Made by a program: the position numbers and the translations under genes. 64,000 bases of DNA from a virus. The notes beneath the pieces were generated by a model. That model ran no database searches and was not told where the DNA came from. It saw nothing but the letters and a program-made list of their open reading frames with translations. Positions 52,008 through 59,540 of the stretch are shown one piece after another (positions within the stretch are counted from its first letter, which is position 1; every line of letters begins with the position of its first letter). Location: positions 1 to 64,000 of the IMG/VR virus record IMGVR_UViG_3300046171_000252. One strand, given 5' to 3'.

Positions 52008-53390
52008 ATGAAAACTATTTCATTCACAAAACAAAAAACTTGGAAAGAGAAAGTAGTTGACCAAGTTGTCAACACAGAGAAAAAATCTTTCAATACCAAA
52101 ATAAAAATTTTTGGAGAACTTCTTGTTCGTAAGGGAAATCGTTGGGTAAAGAGTACCGACCCAGTTACGATGCAAAGAGATTCTTCAAAGAGAGCAAAAA
52201 CTGATATTGTTGATGCTTATTATTTCAAAAAGAATCCAAACACAGATCGATGTCGTGGATATGATCATACTGCATCAAATATGGGAAATACTCTCATAGT
52301 TACTACCAAAGACATTGTTGATACTTTTGGTGAAAAAATTCCTGCCTTTAGTATCCTTCAACTTAACGGAAATACCAACCTTGTTGCTCAGTGTCAACTT
52401 CTCAATGGTGATATTACTATTCCTAATGATTATCAACTGAGTGATTTCATTGCATCAAAAGATGAAGAATTAGATTTTAATGTAATAGTCATTAGCAATC
52501 AAGCAGATTATAATTTTTACTATAAAATTGTTGACAATACTGTTAGTGCTAAATCAAAAGATGACAACTATTCTTCTTGCTTAGTTGGTCATAAACTTCT
52601 CAATTATGAAACTGGAGAAACAGATCTCATTACTTGGGTAACAAGAGCAATGGATCGACCTCTTTCATATTTGAATCTTAGTGCTGTTCCCAAAGATATT
52701 CCTGAGATGAATAAAATCTTCTCAGAATATAAGGGAGTAATTGTTAATGTAAGAGAAGAAACATCACCCATTGTCAACAATGGTGGCAGCAATCAATCTG
52801 TCTGGAAAGCATTTTGTTTAGACCTTTCTAAACTTGAACTTTCTGGAAAACTTTCTCCTCTTCAACTTTCTTCAGTCCTTGACAATCTAGGAAAAGAAAT
52901 TACCCAAGCATCTGACAAAAATGTTGAAGAATATTGGAACAATAAATTCTTTGGCATTAAGAAGAAACGAGGTTCTTCAATGATTGACACTAAACTTACA
53001 AATTTCAATAAATTTGTTTGTTCTCCAAAGTCTTCATGGACTCAACTAAGTTTTACTATTGAAGACTGGATTCTTTGGGAATTGTTTAGTGTAACTCGTG
53101 ATGATATTCGGGATGCACAAGATCATCGTCTTTATGGTCACGGCGGTGGTGACATTCTTGGTGGAAAAGATAGAACTGACGTTGCACATCAATCACTCAA
53201 CTTTTTAAGAACAATGTTGTTGTATGCTAATCACATTAACTTCGAAAGTCGTTTTACTGCTATTAAAGCATTTGAGTGGGCAGAAGAGAACATTTGCACG
53301 AAATTTGCAGCGGTTGACCAAGTTGATCGTCTTGACATTCTTGCAGATAAAAAAGTAAAATTAGCACTAAAGTCTCACATTTATTCATGA
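52008..53390 (+). CDS. unrecognised 460-residue protein between MutH-like nuclease and Dam
   Basis: Soluble, 460 residues, Lys-rich N-terminus (SFTKQKTWKEKVVDQVVNTEKKSFNTKIKIFGELLVRKGNRW). RDSSKRAKTDIVDAYYF (near residue 60) has a K-T-D-I that recalls substrate-binding strands of some restriction enzymes, but this is weak. The C-terminal half includes WILWELFSVTRDDIRDAQDHRLYGHGGGDILGGKDRTDVAHQSLNFLRTMLLYANH. I do not recognise a family. Its stop overlaps the dam start by ATGA and it has its own promoter, so it is most likely a functional partner of the methylase. Confidence 0.75.
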   Translation: MKTISFTKQKTWKEKVVDQVVNTEKKSFNTKIKIFGELLVRKGNRWVKSTDPVTMQRDSSKRAKTDIVDAYYFKKNPNTDRCRGYDHTASNMGNTLIVTTKDIVDTFGEKIPAFSILQLNGNTNLVAQCQLLNGDITIPNDYQLSDFIASKDEELDFNVIVISNQADYNFYYKIVDNTVSAKSKDDNYSSCLVGHKLLNYETGETDLITWVTRAMDRPLSYLNLSAVPKDIPEMNKIFSEYKGVIVNVREETSPIVNNGGSNQSVWKAFCLDLSKLELSGKLSPLQLSSVLDNLGKEITQASDKNVEEYWNNKFFGIKKKRGSSMIDTKLTNFNKFVCSPKSSWTQLSFTIEDWILWELFSVTRDDIRDAQDHRLYGHGGGDILGGKDRTDVAHQSLNFLRTMLLYANHINFESRFTAIKAFEWAEENICTKFAAVDQVDRLDILADKKVKLALKSHIYS

Positions 53391-53896
53391 CATCATCCAC
53401 ACTCAAAGTATTAACAGCAAGCACAGGTAATCGTAAAGACACATGGAACACTCCCCCCGAATTTGTGGGGGATGTTGTTAAGTTCTTCGGTGGTAGGATT
53501 GGATTAGACCCGTGCTCTAATAGTATGGATGAACCTAATGTTCCTGCCGACAAAGTTTATACTGAAGAAATGGATGGACTTCAACAAAGTTGGGTTGCTG
53601 ATAGTGTTTTCATGAATCATCCATATTCTGCTAGTAAAAAATGGATTCCCCATGCTGCTGCCCAATACGAAAATGGAAATGCGAAAGAAATGGTTCTTCT
53701 CATTAAGTTGGACGTTTCTACCAAATGGTGGAGATCTATTGAGAAATATCCATGGATAGGAGTCAATAGACGGTTAAGATTCGGTGCTGCCAAAAGTGCA
53801 GCACCATTTCAGTCTGCTATCATATACCTTGGGACTGATCTTGACCGATTTAAGAACACTTTTGGTAAGTATGGAACCCTTTATGCACCAGTTTAA
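53387..53896 (+). CDS. dam: Dam-type DNA N6-adenine methyltransferase
   Basis: 169 residues, the size of the phage Dam family (DNA N-6-adenine-methyltransferase, PF05869 type from memory). DTWNTPPEFVGDVVKFFGGRIGLDPCS carries the SAM-binding DPC motif (near residue 45). FMNHPYSASKKW is the catalytic (D/N)PPY position, here NHPY. LLIKLDVSTKWW follows as in the family. It would methylate adenine, probably in GATC, and could protect phage DNA from the neighbouring nuclease or from host enzymes. The His replacing the first Pro is unusual. Its stop lies in the right 84-bp repeat. Confidence 0.8.
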   Translation: MTSSTLKVLTASTGNRKDTWNTPPEFVGDVVKFFGGRIGLDPCSNSMDEPNVPADKVYTEEMDGLQQSWVADSVFMNHPYSASKKWIPHAAAQYENGNAKEMVLLIKLDVSTKWWRSIEKYPWIGVNRRLRFGAAKSAAPFQSAIIYLGTDLDRFKNTFGKYGTLYAPV

Positions 53897-53971
53897 CTAG
53901 TGTCACACGGCATGTTGAAACCCCATCAGGATGCCCTATAATACATTCATACAAGGGAAACCACCCATGAC
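53888..53971 (+). repeat. 84-bp direct repeat, right copy
   Basis: Exact copy of 50677-50760, with the promoter at TTGAAA (53915-53920) and TATAAT (53937-53942). It again runs from the PV-stop of the upstream gene to the ATGAC of the downstream gene. Confidence 0.95.
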
Positions 53972-54353
53972 TGCCACCTTCACCGACTACGTTGCTCAAC
54001 AGGATGCACGTAACACCATTCAGTTGAATGTCACTAAGTATGCTCTCATGCTTTGTGATGCACTGCAACAGTCTTATCAACGTCAGTATCCAAATGGTCG
54101 CAACTATTCTTATGCACTGATCTCCGGTCGTAAGTATCACAAAGTGATGCAGTGTGTAGATGGTCAAACTGAATCAGTTCATGCCTTCATTGATAAGAAA
54201 ACTGGTGAAGTATACAAACCAGCATCCGTCAAGGCACCGGCAAAAGGTGTTCGTTTCAATCTACTAATCATCGAAGAACGTGAGTTTGTGTTGGAGAACT
54301 GTGATTGGGCAGGTGGTTATCTCTACCGCAATGCATACTATCAAGGTGCATGA
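53967..54353 (+). CDS. hypothetical protein behind the right repeat
   Basis: 128 residues, ATG inside the repeat. ALQQSYQRQYPNGRNYSYALISGRKYHKVMQCVDGQTESVHAFIDKKTGEVYKPASVKAPAKGVRFNLL has the GRKY.K......VHAFID..TG.VYKPAS pattern I recall from small phage proteins; function unknown. It is the first of five overlapping small genes (53967-54924). Confidence 0.7.
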   Translation: MTATFTDYVAQQDARNTIQLNVTKYALMLCDALQQSYQRQYPNGRNYSYALISGRKYHKVMQCVDGQTESVHAFIDKKTGEVYKPASVKAPAKGVRFNLLIIEEREFVLENCDWAGGYLYRNAYYQGA

Positions 54354-54490
54354 TAGAATTTAATGAAGAACAATACTGCCTCATTATAGAGGCAGTAGAG
54401 GATTACGCTATGTTAGTTGATGAAGAAACCTCCTTCAAATGTGAGGAGATTAACTCTATTATTCAGGCACATCTTGATGAATTACACTAA
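54350..54490 (+). CDS. small acidic hypothetical protein
   Basis: 46 residues, MIEFNEEQYCLIIEAVEDYAMLVDEETSFKCEEINSIIQAHLDELH, all-helical and acidic. ATGA overlap upstream and 14-base overlap downstream support it as real. Function unknown. Confidence 0.6.
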   Translation: MIEFNEEQYCLIIEAVEDYAMLVDEETSFKCEEINSIIQAHLDELH

Positions 54491-54677
54491 AGCACAATTG
54501 GTTGATGCACTTGTGGCAGAGTGGGACTATCTTTGTCATGATGATTATGACCCAGAAGATCCAACACCAGAAGAATATCGCAAAGAGATGGAAGAACTCA
54601 CAATCGAAGAATTGATTGAAGAAACATCAACTGGCGAAGGTTACACTCTTGACGAATTTATGGAGAATTACGGATGA
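54477..54677 (+). CDS. small acidic hypothetical protein
   Basis: 66 residues, MNYTKAQLVDALVAEWDYLCHDDYDPEDPTPEEYRKEMEELTIEELIEETSTGEGYTLDEFMENYG. The opening YTKAQLVDAL resembles short helical domains seen in many phage small proteins, and the rest is very acidic. It overlaps the previous and next genes. Function unknown. Confidence 0.65.
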   Translation: MNYTKAQLVDALVAEWDYLCHDDYDPEDPTPEEYRKEMEELTIEELIEETSTGEGYTLDEFMENYG

Positions 54678-54832
54678 ATGTATCATGTGATCGATGGGTT
54701 GTTTCATGGAAACGTGAGAAGAAAAATGGTTACACTTCAACCCAGCAGGTTGTAGTCTATGGAATCGAAAATGTTGAGCACGTCATCAACACAATGGTTC
54801 CGACAGATGAATGGAGTGTAACACCGGCATGA
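54674..54832 (+). CDS. small hypothetical protein
   Basis: 52 residues, MNVSCDRWVVSWKREKKNGYTSTQQVVVYGIENVEHVINTMVPTDEWSVTPA: a beta-rich N-terminal half, then a short helix. ATGA overlaps at both ends. No family recognised. Confidence 0.6.
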   Translation: MNVSCDRWVVSWKREKKNGYTSTQQVVVYGIENVEHVINTMVPTDEWSVTPA

Positions 54833-54924
54833 CTGCCACACACAAACTAATCTTTATAGCATCTTTCATGTGGTTTATGAATTGGGGAACACGACTCACC
54901 TATTCTCTTCTGAGTGGATTATGA
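54829..54924 (+). CDS. very small membrane peptide
   Basis: 31 residues, MTATHKLIFIASFMWFMNWGTRLTYSLLSGL, mostly hydrophobic and aromatic, likely one membrane helix. The ATGA overlap with the preceding gene is the main support. Its function is unknown. Confidence 0.5.
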   Translation: MTATHKLIFIASFMWFMNWGTRLTYSLLSGL

Positions 54925-54938
54925 TTGAAATTCCTCCA

Positions 54939-54967
54939 TTGACATGTGGTATAAATTAAAGTAAAAT
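54939..54967 (+). promoter_or_regulatory. sigma70-like promoter
   Basis: TTGACA (54939-54944), a 17-base spacer and TAAAAT (54962-54967), followed by GAGG and the ATG at 54992. Confidence 0.7.
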
Positions 54968-54991
54968 AGTAGCACACTTGAGGTGAATCAC

Positions 54992-55168
54992 ATGGAAGAA
55001 AGACTTTTCAAAATTCAAGAGTTGAGTACAGTCGGGTGGGAAGATGTTGTTGAGGACGACAATTCTAATCGTAAATTGACTAAGGAACAATGTAATGCCA
55101 AACTGCAAGGTTATCTCGGAATTGGAATCGCACCAGACAGACTCAGAGCAGTTATTGACAACGATTGA
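54992..55168 (+). CDS. small hypothetical protein
   Basis: 58 residues from the ATG at 54992, chosen over a GTG nine bases earlier because GAGG is eight bases upstream. EERLFKIQELSTVGWEDVVEDDNSNRKLTKEQCNAKLQGYLGIGIAPDRLRAVID has the look of the short F.IQ.L.TVGWE...L.KE.....L..Y...G..P..LR pattern seen in cyanophage small proteins. Function unknown. Confidence 0.65.
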   Translation: MEERLFKIQELSTVGWEDVVEDDNSNRKLTKEQCNAKLQGYLGIGIAPDRLRAVIDND

Positions 55169-55457
55169 ACTTCCGCGTGATTTCATACATCAATCTCCAA
55201 AAGGTTTCTCATATGAAGTTACAGAGCATAGAAAAAATATGCTTGCTATTTGGATTCTCAATCATGGCATGTTCTCTTATACTGATACACCTCCCCGATC
55301 AATCTGGGGATTCTACAGCACAAAGAAGAGATGCTATCATGCGCCTATTAACTCCACCAAGCACGGAGATAAGGTAGATATTAGTTCTACGACTCCATAT
55401 ACCGCAATGCAACTCAATCTCAACCCTCTTGAATATGCACTATACTCCAAAAGTTGA
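55155..55457 (+). CDS. hypothetical protein (non-ATG start likely)
   Basis: About 100 residues in the frame containing LPRDFIHQSPKGFSYEV and IWILNHGMFSYTDTPPRSIWGFYSTKKRCYHAPINSTKHGDKVDI, a conserved-looking protein. The start is uncertain: a TTG at 55155 overlaps the previous gene's end; an ATG at 55095 would overlap it by 74 bases. A different-frame ORF (55165-55377) is judged spurious. I recall relatives in cyanophages without function. Confidence 0.6.
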   Translation: MTTIELPRDFIHQSPKGFSYEVTEHRKNMLAIWILNHGMFSYTDTPPRSIWGFYSTKKRCYHAPINSTKHGDKVDISSTTPYTAMQLNLNPLEYALYSKS

Positions 55458-55731
55458 TGACTATGTTATTTGGAATCATAATGGTTTAGTTCATAAGGGT
55501 TGGGTGTATTTTGTGGATGAAATGTATATTACGATTGAGACTGGTATCAAACCAAAACCTAATTGTCAATATACAAAGAATGAGAAACACAAATACATTC
55601 ATACACTCTTACTATGTCATCCACACTATTGGAAAGATTTAGAGTATGTTTATACAAGGAAGAATAAGTACGGCAAAACCTTAGATGAGATGGATACATA
55701 CAATCGGTTTGATAATGTTGAGGTAGATTAA
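55435..55731 (+). CDS. conserved cyanophage hypothetical protein
   Basis: 98 residues. VIWNHNGLVHKGWVYFVDEMYITIETGIKPKP...YTKNEKHKYIHTLLLCHPHYWKDLEYVYTRK is a beta-barrel-like sequence (GWVYF..E.YITIE.G.K) that I recall from many T4-like cyanophages; function unknown. Start ATG at 55435 overlaps the previous gene by 23 bases. Confidence 0.7.
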   Translation: MHYTPKVDDYVIWNHNGLVHKGWVYFVDEMYITIETGIKPKPNCQYTKNEKHKYIHTLLLCHPHYWKDLEYVYTRKNKYGKTLDEMDTYNRFDNVEVD

Positions 55732-55735
55732 ATTT

Positions 55736-56386
55736 GTGAATCCATATAAAAAGGTATTATTCCCGATACACATCTTCCAGGCTCATATCAAAGAGAATGA
55801 GTTAATTAAGGAGGAATTGTCTCATGCGATTGAGAACTATCGTGATAAGGGAGATTCAAAAGTACCCGAAGGATGGTTGACTGATAATCTACTGACATCA
55901 TTTGATGCAGATAATTTTAACTTCAAACTCTTTTCCGAGAGTCAAGTGACACAGAGATTATATGAAAAATATATTCTTAAGTTCTTTGATAGACCGACAA
56001 AGGTCAATGTACTCGAAATGTGGTTTAATTATTATAGTAATGGTGAGTATCAAGAAGTGCATACACATGTGCAACCTGATATGTTTGCACCACGCCCACA
56101 TTTCTCATGTATTCATTACTTAAAGTTTGATCCTGAGGTACATCAACCAGTGGTATTCAATGACCCAATCGGAATACTAAGGCAAACCAATTCAATTGAA
56201 CTGGACTCTAATAACTATAATGATAAGTATGAACCACAATTAAGGGAGGGTAGTATTATTATGTTCCCTCCATACTTAGAGCACTATGTACCAAAATCAG
56301 AACCAACACCGAACAATCCAAGAATTAGTGTGGCATTTAATATTATCCTGACAGAATATGGAGAGGACAAATTGTATGGACCTTAA
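55736..56386 (+). CDS. 2OG-Fe(II) oxygenase-like protein
   Basis: 216 residues from a GTG start. VLEMWFNYYSNGEYQEVHTHVQPD, then FSCIHYLKFD, then EGSIIMFPPYLEHYVPKSE....RISVAFNI match the putative 2OG-Fe(II) oxygenase family found in phages (H-x-H/H-x-D region near residue 115, distal H in EHYV, Arg in RISVAFN). It would hydroxylate an unknown protein or small molecule. It heads a cassette with a second oxygenase and a glycine-rich fibre. Confidence 0.75.
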   Translation: MNPYKKVLFPIHIFQAHIKENELIKEELSHAIENYRDKGDSKVPEGWLTDNLLTSFDADNFNFKLFSESQVTQRLYEKYILKFFDRPTKVNVLEMWFNYYSNGEYQEVHTHVQPDMFAPRPHFSCIHYLKFDPEVHQPVVFNDPIGILRQTNSIELDSNNYNDKYEPQLREGSIIMFPPYLEHYVPKSEPTPNNPRISVAFNIILTEYGEDKLYGP

Positions 56387-56855
56387 TTATATCGATCAGT
56401 TCTTTTCTGAGGAAGAGCATCAGGTTATTCATGAGTATTGTATGAGTGCAGAGTATTCATATGGTGAGAGAGATGATATGAATTTACCGGTGACGGGTAT
56501 GATTCATAATATACCAGAGACAGAGTTTGTATATAAACTGATTAAAAAGAAGTTAAAAGATTCATCAGAGCAAGTGCAGGGTAAGAAACTTTACCGAATG
56601 TATGTGAATTGTTTTGTACCATGTGAGCGTCCATATTTTCATACCGATGGAGAGGAAGGAATTACATTCATCTATTATCCGAATATGGGATGGGACAAAG
56701 ATGATGGAGGAGAGACACAATTTCTAATGAATGATGAAATGTATGGTGTGCTACCAATACCGAATCGTATGGTCGTGTTTAGTGCGAATCTATTACATCG
56801 TGCCACAACATTTAGAAATGACCACCGATTCACCGTCGCAATTAAATATATGTGA
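56376..56855 (+). CDS. 2OG-Fe(II) oxygenase-like protein
   Basis: 159 residues from the ATG at 56376, overlapping the previous gene by 11 bases. The core has YFHTDGEEGITFIYYPNM (H-T-D iron ligands near residue 90), DDGGETQFL, and VVFSANLLHRATTFRNDHRFTVAIKY (distal His and Arg). This is a compact P4H-like hydroxylase. It ends 32 bases before the glycine-rich fibre gene. Confidence 0.8.
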   Translation: MDLNYIDQFFSEEEHQVIHEYCMSAEYSYGERDDMNLPVTGMIHNIPETEFVYKLIKKKLKDSSEQVQGKKLYRMYVNCFVPCERPYFHTDGEEGITFIYYPNMGWDKDDGGETQFLMNDEMYGVLPIPNRMVVFSANLLHRATTFRNDHRFTVAIKYM

Positions 56856-56887
56856 ATAAATAAATATGGGTAAAAACTGTTTCTGTA

Positions 56888-58069
56888 ATGGCAATTAATA
56901 ACACACAAACCAAATACTTTACTTCCGGAGAAATTAAATTCAGTGCCATTCGGGATACTTTTGGTGATTTAGCAGGAACGAATGTAAGTGCATCTGATTA
57001 TCTAAGAAATGCCGGTGATGATATAGATTGGTCCGATGATTCTAATATCACTCCCAGAGTACCAAATGCGACAGAGAATGCGGATGTTGCGACATCATCT
57101 AATTGGAGTACATCACAATTAAGAGATTCGATTGTAGAATATAATATCACACAAAGTGGAAATGATGAAGAATTAGAATTTGCGGATACGAATGCATCAC
57201 AATGGAATTCTAATTTATCAAAGAATGTTCCAAAGAGAATGGATGTGGAGGGTGTTGTTTATGCGAATGAGGTGAGTAAGTATGCACTGAAGTTTAGTGA
57301 GGGAGAATATAATAATCTAACGATTAATGTACCGGACGGTGGTGCAATCTATGGTGAGGGTGGTGCTGCCGGAGGAGGAAATGGTGGTGGTGCCCTGTAT
57401 ATTGAGAATACTGCCAGTTATGATAATGTATCAATCACATTAGGAAGTAATGGTCGAATATGGGCCGGAGGTGGCGGTGGAAATAGTGGAAATAGTGGAA
57501 ATAGTGGTTCATCTATTAGTTGTTCTGTTAATAGTAACAATATTACTGGTAATTATACTAGTAACGGAAGAAATTATCCTGGAAATGCGGCAGGAATTAG
57601 TGCCTGTCAGCAAAATACTGGTTTTGGTGTGAATAGTGTAATTTCTGCCAATCCAAATAGTGTAAGAAATCGTTGTCGTGGTGGATCATTTCGTGCGGGA
57701 CAAGGATGGAATCCGAATTCAAAGAGCGGATATCAATGTAGTCCAAATTGGTCATTTGTTTGTAGTGGATCATCATCCAATAATATTGGTGGTGGTAATG
57801 GAGGTTCTGGAGGTAGTGGAGGAGTCGGACAAGGATTCAGTAATCAGAGTGGACCCGGTGCCGGTAATCCTGGTAATAGTGGTAATACTAACTCATGTGG
57901 AAACTCAGGTGCAAGTAGCAGTGGAAATCCCGGAAATAGTGGTGGTACAGGAGGAACATGGGGAGTTTCTGCCGGAGGTAGTGCCGGAATTGCGATTAAG
58001 AAGAAGAGTACAAGTGTCAATCAAGGATTATCGGCTAATACTGTCAAGGGCGGAATCAGTAATATATAA
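56888..58069 (+). CDS. glycine-rich fibre/adhesin-like protein
   Basis: 393 residues. The N-terminal anchor (KYFTSGEIKFSAIRDTFGDLAGTNVSASDYLRN) resembles the start of other phage tail or collar proteins. The body has a beta segment, and from ~160 a long Gly/Asn/Ser-rich region (GGNGGGALYIEN, GNSGNSGNSG, GNPGNSGGTGG) with several Cys. Such regions form thin adhesive tips in T4-like receptor-binding proteins. It is flanked by oxygenase-like genes on both sides, repeating the fibre-plus-hydroxylase arrangement seen at 1-13 kb. Receptor binding is inferred. Confidence 0.75.
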   Translation: MAINNTQTKYFTSGEIKFSAIRDTFGDLAGTNVSASDYLRNAGDDIDWSDDSNITPRVPNATENADVATSSNWSTSQLRDSIVEYNITQSGNDEELEFADTNASQWNSNLSKNVPKRMDVEGVVYANEVSKYALKFSEGEYNNLTINVPDGGAIYGEGGAAGGGNGGGALYIENTASYDNVSITLGSNGRIWAGGGGGNSGNSGNSGSSISCSVNSNNITGNYTSNGRNYPGNAAGISACQQNTGFGVNSVISANPNSVRNRCRGGSFRAGQGWNPNSKSGYQCSPNWSFVCSGSSSNNIGGGNGGSGGSGGVGQGFSNQSGPGAGNPGNSGNTNSCGNSGASSSGNPGNSGGTGGTWGVSAGGSAGIAIKKKSTSVNQGLSANTVKGGISNI

Positions 58070-58090
58070 TTGAAAGTATGATATAATAGT

Positions 58091-58429
58091 ATGATGAATG
58101 ATGTGAAACTATCAACAATTGTATTTCGTTTTCTGGATGAATTCTTTTTACAGGAAGCATCCGGAAAGGAATGGAGAGCATCAAAGAACTGTCAAAAGGA
58201 AAGGTGGTCAATTTGTGATGGATGTGAGTACTTTGATGAACCCGAAGAAGGATGTAAGTATTGTGGATGTTATCTACCACATAAGATAAAGGATCCATTT
58301 GGTGATTGTCCATTGGATAAGTGGATATCAAATAGTGAGCAGTGGTATGATGAGGACTATGATTATCTCAAACAATTAATTATTGAAAAGAACCCAGAAC
58401 TGAAGGAGTATTTGAATGGAAACAGTTGA
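58091..58429 (+). CDS. zinc-ribbon-like protein
   Basis: 112 residues (ATG at 58091 or 58094). RWSICDGCEYFDEPEEGCKYCGCYLPHKIKDPFGDCPLDKW gives C-x2-C...C-x2-C-x-C...C, likely one zinc ribbon. A related protein lies at 59011 (ICKKCEYYSMRQNRCKHCGCWLEHKVKF). Both sit beside oxygenase genes. The family is frequent in cyanophages from memory; function unknown. It overlaps the next gene by 14 bases. Confidence 0.75.
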   Translation: MMNDVKLSTIVFRFLDEFFLQEASGKEWRASKNCQKERWSICDGCEYFDEPEEGCKYCGCYLPHKIKDPFGDCPLDKWISNSEQWYDEDYDYLKQLIIEKNPELKEYLNGNS

Positions 58430-59018
58430 ACTCAAAGGTGAATATCATGATTTTATAGGAACATATTCGAATGTATATGATTCTAAGTTCTGTGATAGTA
58501 TTATAAAGTCTTTTGATTATTATCAGGATATTGATGCAGTCTTCTGTGAAGATAATCAATTTGAGAACAGTAATGCCGGACGATTTGATTGGGCATTAGA
58601 TTTGGCAGAGATGAATCCTGCAATGAAAGATAATCAGTCACAATTGTTAAATGAGACATTACAACCATGTTTTGATGAATATGTAAATGTCTTCGGTCAT
58701 CTAAAGACTGTACCAATGTATTCACTCTCACAGAAGATACAGAAGACTCCTGCCGGTGGTGGTTATCATGTCTGGCACGATGAGAACTCAAACTTAGAAC
58801 AATCCAATCGTTGTCTTGTATGGATGATCTATTTGAATGATGATTATCAGGGTGGAGAAACAGAGTTCCTATATTATAAGAAAAGAATACAACCTGAGAA
58901 GGGAAAGTTATTAATATGGCCCGCAGGTATGACACATTGCCATAGAGGAGGATTAGTATTGGAAGGAACAAAGTATATTGCAACAGGTTGGTTCTATCTG
59001 GCAAATTACAATGGATGA
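58416..59018 (+). CDS. prolyl-4-hydroxylase-like 2OG-Fe(II) oxygenase
   Basis: 200 residues. GGGYHVWHDENS carries the H-x-D position (WHDEN, near residue 117), LVWMIYLNDDYQGGETEFLYYKKRIQPEKGKLLIWPAG is the P4H core, and THCHRGGLVLEGTKYIATGWF supplies the distal His and Lys. It is the third oxygenase of this cassette and more similar in core to the 12088 enzyme than to the DUF6445 pair. Substrate unknown; the glycine-rich fibre is a candidate. Confidence 0.85.
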   Translation: METVELKGEYHDFIGTYSNVYDSKFCDSIIKSFDYYQDIDAVFCEDNQFENSNAGRFDWALDLAEMNPAMKDNQSQLLNETLQPCFDEYVNVFGHLKTVPMYSLSQKIQKTPAGGGYHVWHDENSNLEQSNRCLVWMIYLNDDYQGGETEFLYYKKRIQPEKGKLLIWPAGMTHCHRGGLVLEGTKYIATGWFYLANYNG

Positions 59019-59283
59019 TAATAATAATAAGGAAGAGTTTCCTACAATTAAGGAACAAGGAAAGAGTCTTGCAAAGTTTACATTTGAAGTGGTTAAGGAT
59101 AGTGTATTCAATCTATCACCAGGAGAAGTATTCGCAAGTGATGAATTAAAGAAAGAACGATTGGATATATGTAAGAAGTGTGAGTATTATAGTATGAGAC
59201 AGAATAGATGTAAACACTGTGGTTGTTGGTTAGAACATAAGGTTAAGTTCAAGGTAAGTGAGTGTCCTATCTACAAATGGTGA
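59011..59283 (+). CDS. zinc-ribbon-like protein
   Basis: 90 residues, overlapping the oxygenase stop by 8 bases. A helical N-terminus (IKEQGKSLAKFTFEVVKDSVFN) precedes RLDICKKCEYYSMRQNRCKHCGCWLEHKVKFKVSECPIYKW, the same zinc-ribbon as at 58091. It overlaps the next GTG start by 4 bases. Confidence 0.75.
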   Translation: MDDNNNKEEFPTIKEQGKSLAKFTFEVVKDSVFNLSPGEVFASDELKKERLDICKKCEYYSMRQNRCKHCGCWLEHKVKFKVSECPIYKW

Positions 59284-59540
59284 ATGATAATGAATGCTTG
59301 GTGAGAGAGGTAATTAAGGTATGGAAGTATACTCTGGGTAGTTTTAATGATGAAAAGACTGAGAGATATGATAATATTATTTGTATTCTAAGAACGGGTA
59401 TATTACTGACTTATCTGTTGACGAATGTCTTTATTGTGGCAGGAGTGGTGAGACATTGGGACACTTCGCGTCCCTCACCCCTTCGGGATTGGAATCAGAG
59501 TAAAAGTGTATCCATTGATACAGAATACATTAAAAAATAG
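59280..59540 (+). CDS. small membrane protein (GTG start)
   Basis: 86 residues from the GTG at 59280 (TGGTGA overlap). One membrane helix (GILLTYLLTNVFIVAGVV, about 40-57). The downstream coding sequence is unusually GC-rich and contains GGGAC-ACTTCGC-GTCCC and CTCACC-rich inverted repeats, so the last ~25 codons may be a terminator or RNA element rather than conserved protein. Function unknown. Confidence 0.55.
   Translation: MNDNECLVREVIKVWKYTLGSFNDEKTERYDNIICILRTGILLTYLLTNVFIVAGVVRHWDTSRPSPLRDWNQSKSVSIDTEYIKK

Noticed and set aside
55165-55377. 70-codon ORF
   Set aside because: Overlaps the better-conserved frame ending at 55457, which has longer coherent protein sequence.
57450-58073. 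Val/Ile/Glu-rich alternative-frame ORFs inside the glycine-rich fibre gene
   Set aside because: They arise from the GGT/GGA-rich repeats read in another frame and have no start signals.
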